Notes: generated by a model from the letters alone, not told the origin. A DNA stretch of 64,000 nucleotides from Paenibacillus sp. JNUCC32 (GCF_014863545.1 NZ_CP062260.1:6407501-6471500), one strand, 5' to 3'. Numbered from the stretch's first letter, positions 51,184 through 59,997 are shown. Numbers and translations are program-made.

Positions 51184-52476
51184 ATGGACAACCAAGTCAT
51201 GGAGAAACCGAAGCTTACCGTGTTTAACAAGCTGGAATCGGAAGTGAGAAGTTATTGCCGGAGCTTTCAGACGGTCTTTGACAAAGCCCGGAATGCCAAG
51301 CTGTGGGATACGCAGGGCAATGAATACATTGATTTTTTTGCCGGCGCCGGCGCCTTGAATTACGGGCACAACAATGAAAGGATTCGCGAAAAGCTGGTCG
51401 ACTACATCCTGCAGGACGGCGTTACGCACAGCCTAGACATGGCTACGGGAGCGAAGGAAACGTTTCTGACCCGCTTTCAGGAGATTATCCTGAAGCCTCG
51501 CGGGTGGGATCACAAGGTGATGTTTCCCGGACCGACCGGCACCAATGCCGTGGAGGCCGCGCTCAAAATCGCCAGAAAAGTGACGGGGCGCAGCACCGTT
51601 CTGTGCTTTACGAATGCCTTTCACGGCATGTCGCTGGGATCGCTGGCGGTGACCGGCAATGCCTTCAAGCGCCAGGGAGCCGGCGTGGATCTGAGCCACT
51701 CGGTATTTATGCCGTATGACGGTTACTTTGGCAGCGACGTGGATACGATGGCATATATGGAGAAGCTTCTGGATGATCCGGGAAGCGGCATTCCGCTGCC
51801 GGCAGCGGTCATCGTCGAGGCGGTTCAGGGGGAAGGCGGATTGAACGCCGCCAGCCGCCAATGGCTGCAGAAGCTGGCGCGCATCTGCAAGGATAAGGGG
51901 ATGCTGCTCATTCTCGACGATATCCAGATGGGCTGCGGCAGAACCGGTTCGTTCTTCAGCTTCGATGATGCGGGCATCGAGCCGGATATCGTGTGCCTCT
52001 CGAAATCGATCGGCGGCTTCGGCTTGCCGATGGCCATCACGCTGATCAAGCCGGAGATCGACATCTGGGAGCCGGGAGAGCATAACGGCACCTTCCGGGG
52101 CAACAATCTCGGATTCGTTGCCGCTGCCGAAGCGCTGAGTTATTGGAAGACGGAGGATTTTCAGCTCGATATCGGCATTCGCGAACATCGGATTCGCCAA
52201 TCGCTCGAAGACGTCATGAGGGATTATCCCCGGCTTAAGGGCGAAATCCGCGGCAGGGGCATGATCCAGGGGGTAGCCTTTGATAAGCCGGAGCACGCAG
52301 GAAGGCTATCCGAAATCGCCTTTGAGCAAGGACTGATTATGGAAACGTCAGGACCGCATAGCGAAGTTGCCAAGCTGATGCCGCCGCTGACCATTGAAAT
52401 GAACACGCTGGCAGAGGGACTGGGGATTTTTGAGAACAGCATGAAACAATTAGCTGCAGAGGAGAGGTTGTCATGA
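51184..52476 (+). CDS. ectB: Diaminobutyrate-2-oxoglutarate transaminase
   Basis: Converts aspartate-semialdehyde and glutamate to diaminobutyrate, the first step specific to ectoine. 430 residues from ATG 51184 (GGAGGGAAC upstream). Class III aminotransferase with FFAGAGALNYGHNN near the N-terminus, PLP-contacting PGPTGTNAVEAALKIAR, the DD motif LILDDIQMGCGRTG and the PLP lysine in CLSKSIGG. Overlaps ectC by 4 bases. Confidence 0.96.
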   Translation: MDNQVMEKPKLTVFNKLESEVRSYCRSFQTVFDKARNAKLWDTQGNEYIDFFAGAGALNYGHNNERIREKLVDYILQDGVTHSLDMATGAKETFLTRFQEIILKPRGWDHKVMFPGPTGTNAVEAALKIARKVTGRSTVLCFTNAFHGMSLGSLAVTGNAFKRQGAGVDLSHSVFMPYDGYFGSDVDTMAYMEKLLDDPGSGIPLPAAVIVEAVQGEGGLNAASRQWLQKLARICKDKGMLLILDDIQMGCGRTGSFFSFDDAGIEPDIVCLSKSIGGFGLPMAITLIKPEIDIWEPGEHNGTFRGNNLGFVAAAEALSYWKTEDFQLDIGIREHRIRQSLEDVMRDYPRLKGEIRGRGMIQGVAFDKPEHAGRLSEIAFEQGLIMETSGPHSEVAKLMPPLTIEMNTLAEGLGIFENSMKQLAAEERLS

Positions 52477-52865
52477 TCGTTAAACATTTGGAAGAAATCG
52501 TGGATACGAAAGACGACATCGATACAACGACATGGAATTCGAGAAGGCTTCTGCTGACCAAAGACGGCATGGGCTTCTCTCTTAACGACACCCTGATCAA
52601 GGCCGGAACGGAGACGCTGATCTGGTACAAAAACCACGTCGAGGCCGTGTACTGCATCGAGGGGGAGGGAGAAATCGAGGTTGTCGGCGGCGAGACCTAT
52701 CCCATCAACCCTGGCATGATGTATGCGCTGGACGGACACGAGAAGCATTATTTGAGAGCCCGTTCGCAGATGCGGATGGTCTGCGTATTCAATCCGCCGT
52801 TAACCGGCGCGGAAGTTCACGATGAGGAAGGAACCTACCCGCTGCTTGCCCCCATTACGGATTAA
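52473..52865 (+). CDS. ectC: L-ectoine synthase
   Basis: Cyclises N-gamma-acetyldiaminobutyrate to ectoine. 130 residues, cupin fold. Typical segments: MIVKHLEEIVDT, WNSRRLLLTKDGMGFSLNDT, WYKNHVEAVYCIEGEGEIE, MYALDGHEKHYLRA and VCVFNPPLTGAEVHDEEG. The metal ligands Glu (NHVEAVY), Tyr (TYPINPG) and His (DKHEKHYL-type, here DGHEKHYL) are present. ATGA overlap with ectB. Confidence 0.96.
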   Translation: MIVKHLEEIVDTKDDIDTTTWNSRRLLLTKDGMGFSLNDTLIKAGTETLIWYKNHVEAVYCIEGEGEIEVVGGETYPINPGMMYALDGHEKHYLRARSQMRMVCVFNPPLTGAEVHDEEGTYPLLAPITD

Positions 52866-52879
52866 GGAGATGATATGCG

Positions 52880-53788
52880 ATGAGTAAACATCATGCATCG
52901 GCCCTTCAGGAAAAAGAAATGGACGTTTACCCTTCAAGAATGCATGCGGAGCCCCGGATCTTAAAAAGGCAGGATCCGGTCGTACATTCGGAGTGGACGC
53001 CGGATGCGCCGCTAACGCAGGAGCAATCCGACTTCTACGAGCGCAACGGTTATTTATTTCTGGAAGGCTTCTTTGATCGGGAGGAGCTTTCGCGATATCA
53101 GGAGGAGGCCCGCAGGCTGCAGATAACGGCACGGGACTCCGAGAAGGACGAGGTGATCCGGGAGCCCGGAGGAGACGAAGTGCGGTCGGTATTCGCGGTG
53201 CATGAGAGCCACGAAGTGTTCAAGAAGCTGTCCCAGCATCCTAGACTCCTGGCGATCATGGAATATCTCTTGGGAAGCGAGACGTATATCCATCAATCCC
53301 GAATTAATTACAAGCCGGGCTTTACGGGCAAGGAGTTCTATTGGCACTCCGATTTCGAAACGTGGCATGTCGAGGACGGCATGCCGCGCATGAGAGCGCT
53401 AAGCTGTTCCATTGCCCTGGAAGATAACTATCCTTATAACGGTCCCCTTATGGTGGTGCCCGGATCGCATAAGGAATTCGTGGCCTGCATCGGCCAAACG
53501 CCGGAGGATCATTTCAAGGATTCCCTGCGCAAGCAGGAGTACGGCGTTCCGGATCATGACAGCCTGACGCGGATGGTGAAGGAGGGCGGGATCGACACGC
53601 CGGTCGGCAAGGCGGGTTCGATCGTGATTTTTGACTGCAACATTATGCACGGCTCGAACAGCAACATCACACCCATGCCGCGCAGCAATATATTCATGGT
53701 CTATAACAGCGTGGAGAACAAGGTCAAGCAGCCGTATTCGGGCCAGAAGCCAAGACCGGAGTATATCGCCACCCGTGATTCTCTATGA
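52880..53788 (+). CDS. ectD: Ectoine hydroxylase
   Basis: Fe(II)/2-oxoglutarate dioxygenase that makes 5-hydroxyectoine. 302 residues. Conserved EctD block FYWHSDFETWHVEDGMPRMR with the iron ligands His and Asp (HSD), the distal iron His in MHGSNSN and the 2-oxoglutarate Arg near PRSNIFMVYNS. GGAGATG precedes the start. Presence of ectD means the cell should make hydroxyectoine as well as ectoine. Overlaps the next gene by 4 bases. Confidence 0.96.
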   Translation: MSKHHASALQEKEMDVYPSRMHAEPRILKRQDPVVHSEWTPDAPLTQEQSDFYERNGYLFLEGFFDREELSRYQEEARRLQITARDSEKDEVIREPGGDEVRSVFAVHESHEVFKKLSQHPRLLAIMEYLLGSETYIHQSRINYKPGFTGKEFYWHSDFETWHVEDGMPRMRALSCSIALEDNYPYNGPLMVVPGSHKEFVACIGQTPEDHFKDSLRKQEYGVPDHDSLTRMVKEGGIDTPVGKAGSIVIFDCNIMHGSNSNITPMPRSNIFMVYNSVENKVKQPYSGQKPRPEYIATRDSL

Positions 53789-54315
53789 TCTCGCTGTCGC
53801 TGATCGGCTCCATCATCGGCATCAATGTGGTCTATGTCTCGATTTTTTCATTGCGGCTGATTCTGATGATCAAAGGCAGGAGAGGGATAGCTTCCCTTCT
53901 GGCCATGCTGGAGGTATTCGTGTACTTGCTCGGTCTCAATCTCGTCCTGCAAAATCTGGACAATCCCTTTAATATGGCGGCCTACTGCCTGGGCTTTGGC
54001 CTGGGCGTGTATGCCGGCAGCCGAATTGAGGAGTATCTGGCACTCGGATACATCGTGGTGCAGGTGATCGTCAATTCCGTTGAGACGAACCTGGCCATGA
54101 ACCTGCGGGAGAAGGGATACGGCGTGACCGCTTGGGAAGCGGACGGCAAGGATGGCAAGCGGCTGGTGCTTCAAGTGCTCGTGAAACGGAAAAATGAGCG
54201 GCGGCTGATGGAGTCACTTTCCAAAATGTCGCCGCAAGCGTTCATTATCTCCCATGAACCGAAAAGCTTCAAAGGCGGCTTCTGGGTGCGATTGACGGAA
54301 GGTCGCAAATTGTGA
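53785..54315 (+). CDS. DUF2179/UPF0316-like membrane protein coupled to ectD
   Basis: 176 residues, three N-terminal transmembrane helices (about 2-28, 38-58 and 64-82), then a cytoplasmic domain (about 90-176) with beta-alpha-beta pattern typical of DUF2179 (LAMNLREKGYGVTAWEADGKDGKRLVLQVLVKRK, then SPQAFIISHEPKSFKGGFW). It resembles the UPF0316/YebE group, of unknown function. The start overlaps the ectD stop (ATGA), so it is translated with the ectoine genes and likely under the c-di-AMP riboswitch. A role in sensing or solute release is possible but unproven. Confidence 0.85.
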   Translation: MISLSLIGSIIGINVVYVSIFSLRLILMIKGRRGIASLLAMLEVFVYLLGLNLVLQNLDNPFNMAAYCLGFGLGVYAGSRIEEYLALGYIVVQVIVNSVETNLAMNLREKGYGVTAWEADGKDGKRLVLQVLVKRKNERRLMESLSKMSPQAFIISHEPKSFKGGFWVRLTEGRKL

Positions 54316-54342
54316 CAAGCGTACAAACGGGATGTAGGATAG

Positions 54343-54382
54343 AAAGCCTGCTTCGGAACCGGGTTCCTGAAGCAGGCTTTTT
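54343..54382 (+). terminator. Terminator of the ehu-ect operon
   Basis: A 12-base stem AAAGCCTGCTTC / GAAGCAGGCTTT with inner GGAACC/GGTTCC, then TT. No comparable terminator is seen between the riboswitch and here. Confidence 0.93.
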
Positions 54383-54452
54383 GGTTTTTGTCGGGCTGAG
54401 ACCGGCATGGAATTTCAGAGGTCCTGGACTTCCGCCGCTATTCTGAGCGCCA

Positions 54453-54974
54453 TCAGGCGAAGACGGGCTCCGGTTCATTCTGGTACCAAAAAAAAGCGTA
54501 ATCGGTCATCGCGGAGGAGCTTCCGAGCTGGCGCAGCATGGCGGCAATATTTCCACGATGGTAAGTGCCGTGGTTCACGACATGCAGCATGATCTCGGAC
54601 AGGCGGGTATCCCGGATGCCGGCATAAGGATTATCCAATCGGATCATCCGCTCCAGGTCAGGCTGCTGGCGGAGAAACGCAGCGTATCGATCCGACAATT
54701 CGATAAACCGCAGGTTCAGGTCTTCCAGCGAAATCGCTTCAAGCTCTTCCCGTAGCTGGTAGGCCTCAGCCAATGCAGAGCTCATGTCCTTCCCGGACAA
54801 AATGTTCATCCAGCCTAGATCCACCGTGTAGATATGAATCAACGCTTCCGATACGGTCGGAAAGATACTCGTGATGGTCCGATTGTACAATTCGCCCGGA
54901 AGTTCCAGCAGACGGTTGAATATGGCCTGGTTGGCCCATACATGGTATTCATACATTTTTACAGGATAGTTCAT
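54453..54974 (-). CDS. DinB-family protein
   Basis: 173 residues, four-helix DinB/YfiT-like bundle. The three putative metal ligands are in place: His in EALIHIYTVDLGWM and the pair in HVVNHGTYHRGNIAAMLRQLG. Many members are thiol-transferases or of unknown function. It follows the WYL regulator on the same strand, separated by a terminator-like hairpin. Confidence 0.88.
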   Translation of the reverse strand: MNYPVKMYEYHVWANQAIFNRLLELPGELYNRTITSIFPTVSEALIHIYTVDLGWMNILSGKDMSSALAEAYQLREELEAISLEDLNLRFIELSDRYAAFLRQQPDLERMIRLDNPYAGIRDTRLSEIMLHVVNHGTYHRGNIAAMLRQLGSSSAMTDYAFFWYQNEPEPVFA

Positions 54975-55028
54975 TAAGATCGTCCCCTTTGGCTTCGTGT
55001 TATTTCCTTCTTGGGAACATTGTAAATA

Positions 55029-55063
55029 AAAAAGTATGACAGCGGACTGTCATACTTTTCCGT
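55029..55063 (-). terminator. Terminator overlapping the WYL gene stop
   Basis: On the minus strand a 12-base stem (AAAGTATGACAG with CTGTCATACTTT) surrounds a four-base loop and ends in TTTTTTAT. The WYL stop codon (55052-55050) lies inside the stem, so translation to the stop could influence folding. Confidence 0.85.
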
Positions 55064-56009
55064 ACACTTGCAGCATTTTTTCTAATTTGGCTTGCATGCG
55101 GATCCTTAAGTCGGCCGGCTCCACAATCTCGATCTCCTCGCCAAAGCTCAGCAGGGTAGACCAGAACCACCAGGAATCCGGATCATTGACCTTGAACGTG
55201 AGACGAAGCGAGCCGTCTTCATGAAATTCCCGCTGTACGTCATAGAATTGATCCATCGCTTTGGCCAGGGCCCCGGGGGACACGTGCAGCACGACTTCTA
55301 CGGCATCGGGCGATGATGCCCAGTTATACCGTTCGCTCCGCCCATATGGATGTTGCTCTTGAAGCTGAGGTCCGTGCGTATGCTCCTCGGAGTGCTGGCG
55401 CATAAAGGGCTCGGCGGAGGGGGACAGCTCCGACATTCTCGAGATCCGGAATTCGCGGTAATCGTTCCTCGTTCTGCAGAAGCCGTACAAGTACCAGGAT
55501 CCGAATTTATACATAAGTCGCAGGGGCTCGACTTTTCGATAAATGCGTTCATTCTTGGCGCTTATGTATTGAAAGGAGATCACATGCTTGTCCGTAATGG
55601 CGCGGCGAAGAAGACGAAGGATTTCGTTGTACGACCGCCAGCTCCCGATATCCATGGACAATCCCTGCGAAGCGGAGTTGGCGGAACGGTCAATGGTCTG
55701 CAGGCGCTGAATCGTATCCAGGGCCCGTTCATCCTCGAACACCGTAGACATGCTGTGCAGGATGGTGATCAGGGCGCTGACATCGTAGGAACCGAGCAGG
55801 CTTTTATCCATCTTGTATTGCTCCATAATGCCGTATCCGCCGTTGACCCCTTGATAGGATACGACCGGAATGCCGGCGGCGCAGATGGCATCGATGTCGC
55901 GGTAGATGGTTCGCTGGGACACGTTATATTTCTCTGCCAAGGCTGACGCGGACAGAATCTCATTGTTCAGCAGCATGTAAATCATGGATATGAGCCGCTC
56001 CAGTTTCAT
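55050..56009 (-). CDS. HTH and WYL-domain transcriptional regulator
   Basis: 319 residues. N-terminal winged helix (ERLISMIYMLLNNEILSASALAEKYNVSQRTIYRDIDAI) and a WYL domain (about 140-215) with VISFQYISAKNERIYRKVEPLRLMYKFGSWYLYGFC, then a C-terminal extension (WCX-like). YafY/PafC-type regulators bind nucleic acids or nucleotides through WYL. Diverges from the lipoprotein gene; controls unknown targets, possibly the DinB gene. Confidence 0.92.
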   Translation of the reverse strand: MKLERLISMIYMLLNNEILSASALAEKYNVSQRTIYRDIDAICAAGIPVVSYQGVNGGYGIMEQYKMDKSLLGSYDVSALITILHSMSTVFEDERALDTIQRLQTIDRSANSASQGLSMDIGSWRSYNEILRLLRRAITDKHVISFQYISAKNERIYRKVEPLRLMYKFGSWYLYGFCRTRNDYREFRISRMSELSPSAEPFMRQHSEEHTHGPQLQEQHPYGRSERYNWASSPDAVEVVLHVSPGALAKAMDQFYDVQREFHEDGSLRLTFKVNDPDSWWFWSTLLSFGEEIEIVEPADLRIRMQAKLEKMLQVYGKV

Positions 56010-56094
56010 CGGTACACTCTCCTATCATAATTGGATCTATTCTCCAATGATTCCGTATTATATCATAGGTTTACAGGAGGGAGAGGATTTACGG

Positions 56095-56763
56095 ATGGGC
56101 GGGAACATGAAAAGGCTACTATTATTAGGGTTGATCGTATTATCGGTTGTCGGAATGTCCGCTTGCGGCGGCTCGGGCTTGTCGGAGAACGAACGGGAGC
56201 AGATCGTGAACCAGGTCGAGAAGCAGGAGACGGCGGAATATAAGCTGCTGCATTTTCAAATGGATTATCCGGAGTATTTGGCCGAGGTGGGCGGGATAGT
56301 CAGCGAGTCTTACATGCAGGCTATGAGCGACCGGATTATTTTCGGATATAACGAGAAGGAATATCGTGCAAGCGACATGATAGAGATGTCCGCCGAAGAG
56401 TATGAGAAGCATAAGGAGCATATGCGGGGGCTGGTCAAATCTTTGGGAATGAACGAAGAGAAGGCCTCGATTCGCATTTCGGACCCTTATGAGAGTGATC
56501 AAAGTGGGGAGGTGTTTGTATATGCATCGGAATCCAGGGAACTGAAAGGAAAAACGCTGACTCAAATGAACCGCAGGTATTCCCTGGATAAAACGGAGGG
56601 TTCCTGGGTCATCACCGCCGTAGAGCAGGATAAGGTCACGATCGGCAGCGATGAGACGGAGACCGACGCCGAAGCGAAGCTGGATGCACTGAAATACCGG
56701 ACGCATGAGGGAGTGGACGTCAATTACCGGGATAAGATCCTCACGTTTGAGGGATGGAAATAA
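56095..56763 (+). CDS. Lipoprotein, unknown function
   Basis: 222 residues from ATG 56095 (GAGAGGA at 56081-56087). A lipoprotein signal with VVGMSAC (Cys near residue 23), then a soluble domain, with no recognised family. Helical segment VNQVEKQETAEYKLLHFQ, then charged repeats and a beta C-terminus. The reading frame opens 37 codons earlier but overlaps the divergent WYL gene there. Confidence 0.75.
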   Translation: MGGNMKRLLLLGLIVLSVVGMSACGGSGLSENEREQIVNQVEKQETAEYKLLHFQMDYPEYLAEVGGIVSESYMQAMSDRIIFGYNEKEYRASDMIEMSAEEYEKHKEHMRGLVKSLGMNEEKASIRISDPYESDQSGEVFVYASESRELKGKTLTQMNRRYSLDKTEGSWVITAVEQDKVTIGSDETETDAEAKLDALKYRTHEGVDVNYRDKILTFEGWK

Positions 56764-56867
56764 ACGGGCGTCAAAAGGGTGGGCGGAGTCCCGGCGGCTC
56801 CGGTTCCATTCCCTTCGATTTTGCCGTACAATATAGGGAGTTCTATAATAGAAGGAGTGTGAGCCTC

Positions 56868-57092
56868 ATGGCCCGTACCAAAACGCAAAAAGCGCTCCGC
56901 AAAGCGGAACGCGCCGGCATATGGTCAGCCGTCTCGATGAGAAAGACCAACGAGGATTACGGCGCGCTGTCACAGCATGTGAGAGTGAAGCCGACGAAAC
57001 AGGAACAATTGAATAAGGTCAAACATCGAAAGCGGATCGGAGACGATGGCGCTTTTTTTGTTGGTTTCGGAGGATGTGATATAGTACGCTAG
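56868..57092 (+). CDS. Small basic protein (74 aa), unknown function
   Basis: Starts MARTKTQKALRKAERAG after GAAGGAG at 56851-56857. Highly basic, Lys/Arg-rich in the first two thirds, no membrane segment; looks nucleic-acid-binding. A similar small basic protein with the MA(R/K)(T/S)K start is common in Bacilli, function unknown. The frame opens 38 codons earlier without support. A tandem partner of the RNase H gene 30 bases on. Confidence 0.65.
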   Translation: MARTKTQKALRKAERAGIWSAVSMRKTNEDYGALSQHVRVKPTKQEQLNKVKHRKRIGDDGAFFVGFGGCDIVR

Positions 57093-57121
57093 AGAGGTTA
57101 GTTCCAGGATGGAGGTTTATG

Positions 57122-57787
57122 ATGGCAAAGCAAAAATATTACGTAGTCTGGGTAGGCAAAGTACCCGGAATTTATACAAGCTGGGGCGAATGCCAGCAGC
57201 AGGTGAACCAATTTACAGGTGCGAAATTCAAGGCGTTCGAATCCCGAAGCGAAGCGGAACAGGCCTATGCGGCAGGGTATAAAAATTACTGGGGGCAGTC
57301 CGGAAGCGGATCAAGCAGCTCGGGCTCCAAGAGCAAGAGCTTTAAGCGCAGCAGCGCCTCCGCGGCCGAGGATCCGGGGGAGATTGATTATGACAGCATC
57401 TCCGTGGATGTGGGAACGCGGGGAAACCCGGGACCGGTGGAATATAAAGGCGTGGATACGCAGACCGGGGATATTCTGTTCTCGTGCGGACCGATCCAGA
57501 AGGGGACGAACAATCTCGGCGAGTTCCTGGCGATCGTCCATGCGCTGGCTTATTTGAAGAAGATCGGCAGCACCAAAACGGTGTACAGCGATTCCATGAA
57601 TGCGCTCAAATGGCTGAAGCAGAAGAAGGTGGTGTCCACACTGCCGCGCGACGCGTCAACCAAAGAGATATGGGATCTCGTGGACCGGGCCGAGCACTGG
57701 CTTCGAACCAATACATACGAGAACAAGGTGCTGAAATGGCAAACGAAGAGCTGGGGAGAGATTAAGGCAGACTACGGGCGCAAATAA
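57122..57787 (+). CDS. Ribonuclease H with viroplasmin-like N-terminal domain
   Basis: 221 residues from ATG 57122 (GGAGG at 57111-57115). N-terminal RNA/DNA-hybrid-binding viroplasmin domain (YYVVWVGKVPGIYTSWGECQQQVNQF to about residue 45), a Ser/Gly linker (about 60-85) and an RNase H fold. Acidic residues are visible in SVDVGTRGNPGP, NNLGEFLAI, VYSDSMNALKW and KADYGRK. DVGTRGNPG replaces the usual DGSxxxNPG but keeps the Asp. It should remove RNA from RNA:DNA hybrids. Confidence 0.92.
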   Translation: MAKQKYYVVWVGKVPGIYTSWGECQQQVNQFTGAKFKAFESRSEAEQAYAAGYKNYWGQSGSGSSSSGSKSKSFKRSSASAAEDPGEIDYDSISVDVGTRGNPGPVEYKGVDTQTGDILFSCGPIQKGTNNLGEFLAIVHALAYLKKIGSTKTVYSDSMNALKWLKQKKVVSTLPRDASTKEIWDLVDRAEHWLRTNTYENKVLKWQTKSWGEIKADYGRK

Positions 57788-57834
57788 AAGAATGATCCTG
57801 TCCCGGAATATGCGAAAAAATCCAAATCCCCGGA

Positions 57835-58101
57835 TGTGGATAATTGCATTCTATAAAACGGATGGAGTCAGCATGAACTGTGCATAACCTATTCTTACGT
57901 TACTTTATACACAGATTTATGAACATCATCCCCATTCATTCAGCGCAAGCTGCATTTTGCTCCCTGATTCCAGGGGAGTTATCCAGCGTTTGTGAACAAA
58001 TGTGGAGAAGTGCAAGGATAACTTCCTATTAACTTGGAGGGGCGGCAGGTTATCCCCAAGGAAGAAGGGGCGCCCGGAACGTTCGCTATGACTTATCCAC
58101 G
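57835..58101. promoter_or_regulatory. Cluster of DnaA-box-like 9-mers
   Basis: The 358-base convergent gap has no gene but holds eight sites. TGTGGATAA (57835) is exact on the minus strand; TGTGCATAA (57879) and TTATACACA (57905) match TTATNCACA. TTATCCAGC (57979) is weak. TGTGAACAA (57991), TGTGGAGAA (58001), TTATCCCCA (58050) and TTATCCACG (58093) each differ by one base. Both orientations occur. This resembles the DnaA-binding clusters that titrate DnaA away from oriC. No replication gene is adjacent. Confidence 0.7.
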
Positions 58102-58145
58102 ATACGCCAACCATGATGCCGGACGCTGGCCCCCGGTCCCCCGCC

Positions 58146-59042
58146 TTATTCCTTGTCGCGAACCTGCTTATAGTATTGGTTCGGCGACATGCCGACGTAT
58201 TTCTTGAACACCTTGCTGAAATAAAAGGGATCATCCAGGCCGGTCAGATATCCGATCTCCCCGAAGCTGAGATGGGTGGCCTCGATTAACTCTTTGGCAT
58301 GATTGATCCGGACCTGATTCACGTATCGCATGATCGTATGGCCCGTGAGCTTGGCAAACACCCGATTGATATAGTCATAGTTGCATTCGAAGCGCTGTTC
58401 GATATCCGAGCTGATGATTTTCTCGGCATAATGTTCGTGGATGTAGTCGAGCAGCGCATGCACTTTCATATAGGACTTGGTGTGCGGGCTGTCCTTCTCC
58501 AGTTCATCGAACAGGCTTTCGCGGGACAGCTCGATCAGCATTTCCATGAATTTGAGCGCGGTCAAACTGCGGTTAAAGTGCTTTCTTCTGTAAAGCTGCA
58601 GCATTTCACTGAGGGCATGGTACATGTGATGAAGACTTTTTCTCTGGGTTAACGTGCAGGTCTTCGGAAAGTACAGCGGCCTGCCGTCATCCTTGCCTGC
58701 CGGCTGATTCTCGCTCATGATCCACTGCTTGGCCAGCAGGGATAAGGGACGTTCGGACGCCTGCCGAATATCGGGATGCTCAAAATGAATATAGTAGTAG
58801 TCGCAGGGATGCTTCTGGGTTCCCTCATGGTCCAGATGCGGCTCAAGCACCAGCATGTCGCCTTTTCGGAGCACATGGGATTCGCCGTTCTCCCGCATAT
58901 GAAGCTCGCCGCTCTTCACGAAATACAGAATATGCTCGTGGGTGTTCCGTTTGAAATGAATCCAGGGGTTCTTATAGGAGACGAAGCCCATCAGTTTGAT
59001 TCTAGGCACATAGTCAGCGTTCATCGATAGCACGAGTTCCAC
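58146..59042 (-). CDS. AraC-family transcriptional regulator
   Basis: 298 residues. N-terminal cupin-like sensor domain (about 25-110, with HEHILYFVKSGELHMRENG and HLDHEG), linker, and two helix-turn-helix motifs at the C-terminus (IISSDIEQRFECNYDYINRVFAKLTGHT; FGEIGYLTGLDDPFYFSKVFKKYVGMSPNQY). Such regulators usually control sugar use. It diverges from the ThuA-like gene, a probable target. Confidence 0.93.
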   Translation of the reverse strand: MELVLSMNADYVPRIKLMGFVSYKNPWIHFKRNTHEHILYFVKSGELHMRENGESHVLRKGDMLVLEPHLDHEGTQKHPCDYYYIHFEHPDIRQASERPLSLLAKQWIMSENQPAGKDDGRPLYFPKTCTLTQRKSLHHMYHALSEMLQLYRRKHFNRSLTALKFMEMLIELSRESLFDELEKDSPHTKSYMKVHALLDYIHEHYAEKIISSDIEQRFECNYDYINRVFAKLTGHTIMRYVNQVRINHAKELIEATHLSFGEIGYLTGLDDPFYFSKVFKKYVGMSPNQYYKQVRDKE

Positions 59043-59182
59043 CCTCTCTCCTTAAAAAACGCGAAGTCGTTTTTGTACAAAAAGAGTAACTTTCACACAT
59101 TCCCGTTCATTGTAACACAGCCTATACTTGGGTTGAATGTATAAGAGGTCTTTGGATTTCAATTTAAAGGAGGCCGCCATCC

Positions 59183-59917
59183 TTGGCTAATATCAATGTA
59201 ACGGTATGGAACGAATACCGGCACGAAAGACATAATGAACAGATCGCGAAGATTTACCCCGAAGGCATCCACCGGACGATTGCCGATTTTCTGGGGAAGG
59301 ATGCACAGTTCGTCGTACGCACGGCTGTGCTGGATGATCCGGAACACGGATTGACGGACGACGTGCTCGCTTCAACGGACGTTCTGATCTGGTGGGGGCA
59401 TGTGGCGCACAGTGAAGTACGGGATGATATCGTGGAAAAAGTGCGCCAGCGCGTATTGGACGGCATGGGGATCATCGTACTGCATTCCGGCCACGGCTCG
59501 AAGATTTTCCAGCGCCTTCTCGGCACGAATACCGGCGCGCTGAAATGGCGCGACGACGGCGAGAAGGAACGGTTGTGGGTCATCGATCCCGGCCATCCGA
59601 TCGTCAGCGGGCTCGGTGAGTTTATCGAGATTCCGCAGGAGGAAATGTACGGGGAGCGTTTTGAGATTCCGGCGCCGGATGAGCTGGTGTTTGTCTCCTG
59701 GTTCGAAGGCGGCGAGGTGTTCCGCAGCGGCTGCTGCTACAAGCGCGGACGCGGCAAGCTCTTCTATTTCAGACCGGGTCATGAAGCGTTCCCTACCTAT
59801 CACCAGCCTGAAATTCAGCAGGTGATTGCCAATGCCGTGGCTTGGGCGGCACCGATTCAAGGTGCGAAGACGTCCTATGGCCGGGTATCTCCGCTCGAAT
59901 ACGTACAGCCGGTATAG
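59183..59917 (+). CDS. ThuA-like protein (trehalose utilization family)
   Basis: 244 residues, TTG start with AAAGGAGG at 59166-59173. A class-I glutamine amidotransferase-like fold of the ThuA family: [60 protein letters not shown] and [22 protein letters not shown]. ThuA is linked to trehalose or other disaccharide metabolism in Rhizobia; substrate here unknown. Divergent AraC gene suggests sugar-dependent control. Confidence 0.9.
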   Translation: MANINVTVWNEYRHERHNEQIAKIYPEGIHRTIADFLGKDAQFVVRTAVLDDPEHGLTDDVLASTDVLIWWGHVAHSEVRDDIVEKVRQRVLDGMGIIVLHSGHGSKIFQRLLGTNTGALKWRDDGEKERLWVIDPGHPIVSGLGEFIEIPQEEMYGERFEIPAPDELVFVSWFEGGEVFRSGCCYKRGRGKLFYFRPGHEAFPTYHQPEIQQVIANAVAWAAPIQGAKTSYGRVSPLEYVQPV

Positions 59918-59959
59918 GCTCTAAGCTTTTGATGAATTCGTGGGAAGTTTACCTTCATA

Positions 59960-59997
59960 ACGAAGCAGCGTGTCCTGACGGCTGCTTCGTTTTTTAT
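59960..59997 (+). terminator. ThuA-like gene terminator
   Basis: ACGAAGCAGC pairs with GCTGCTTCGT (59960-59969, 59981-59990), then TTTTTATTT. Confidence 0.93.

Noticed and set aside
57788..58145. Main chromosomal origin
   Set aside because: DnaA-like boxes are present but neither dnaA, dnaN nor any replication initiator gene is adjacent, and no clear AT-rich unwinding tract was seen.
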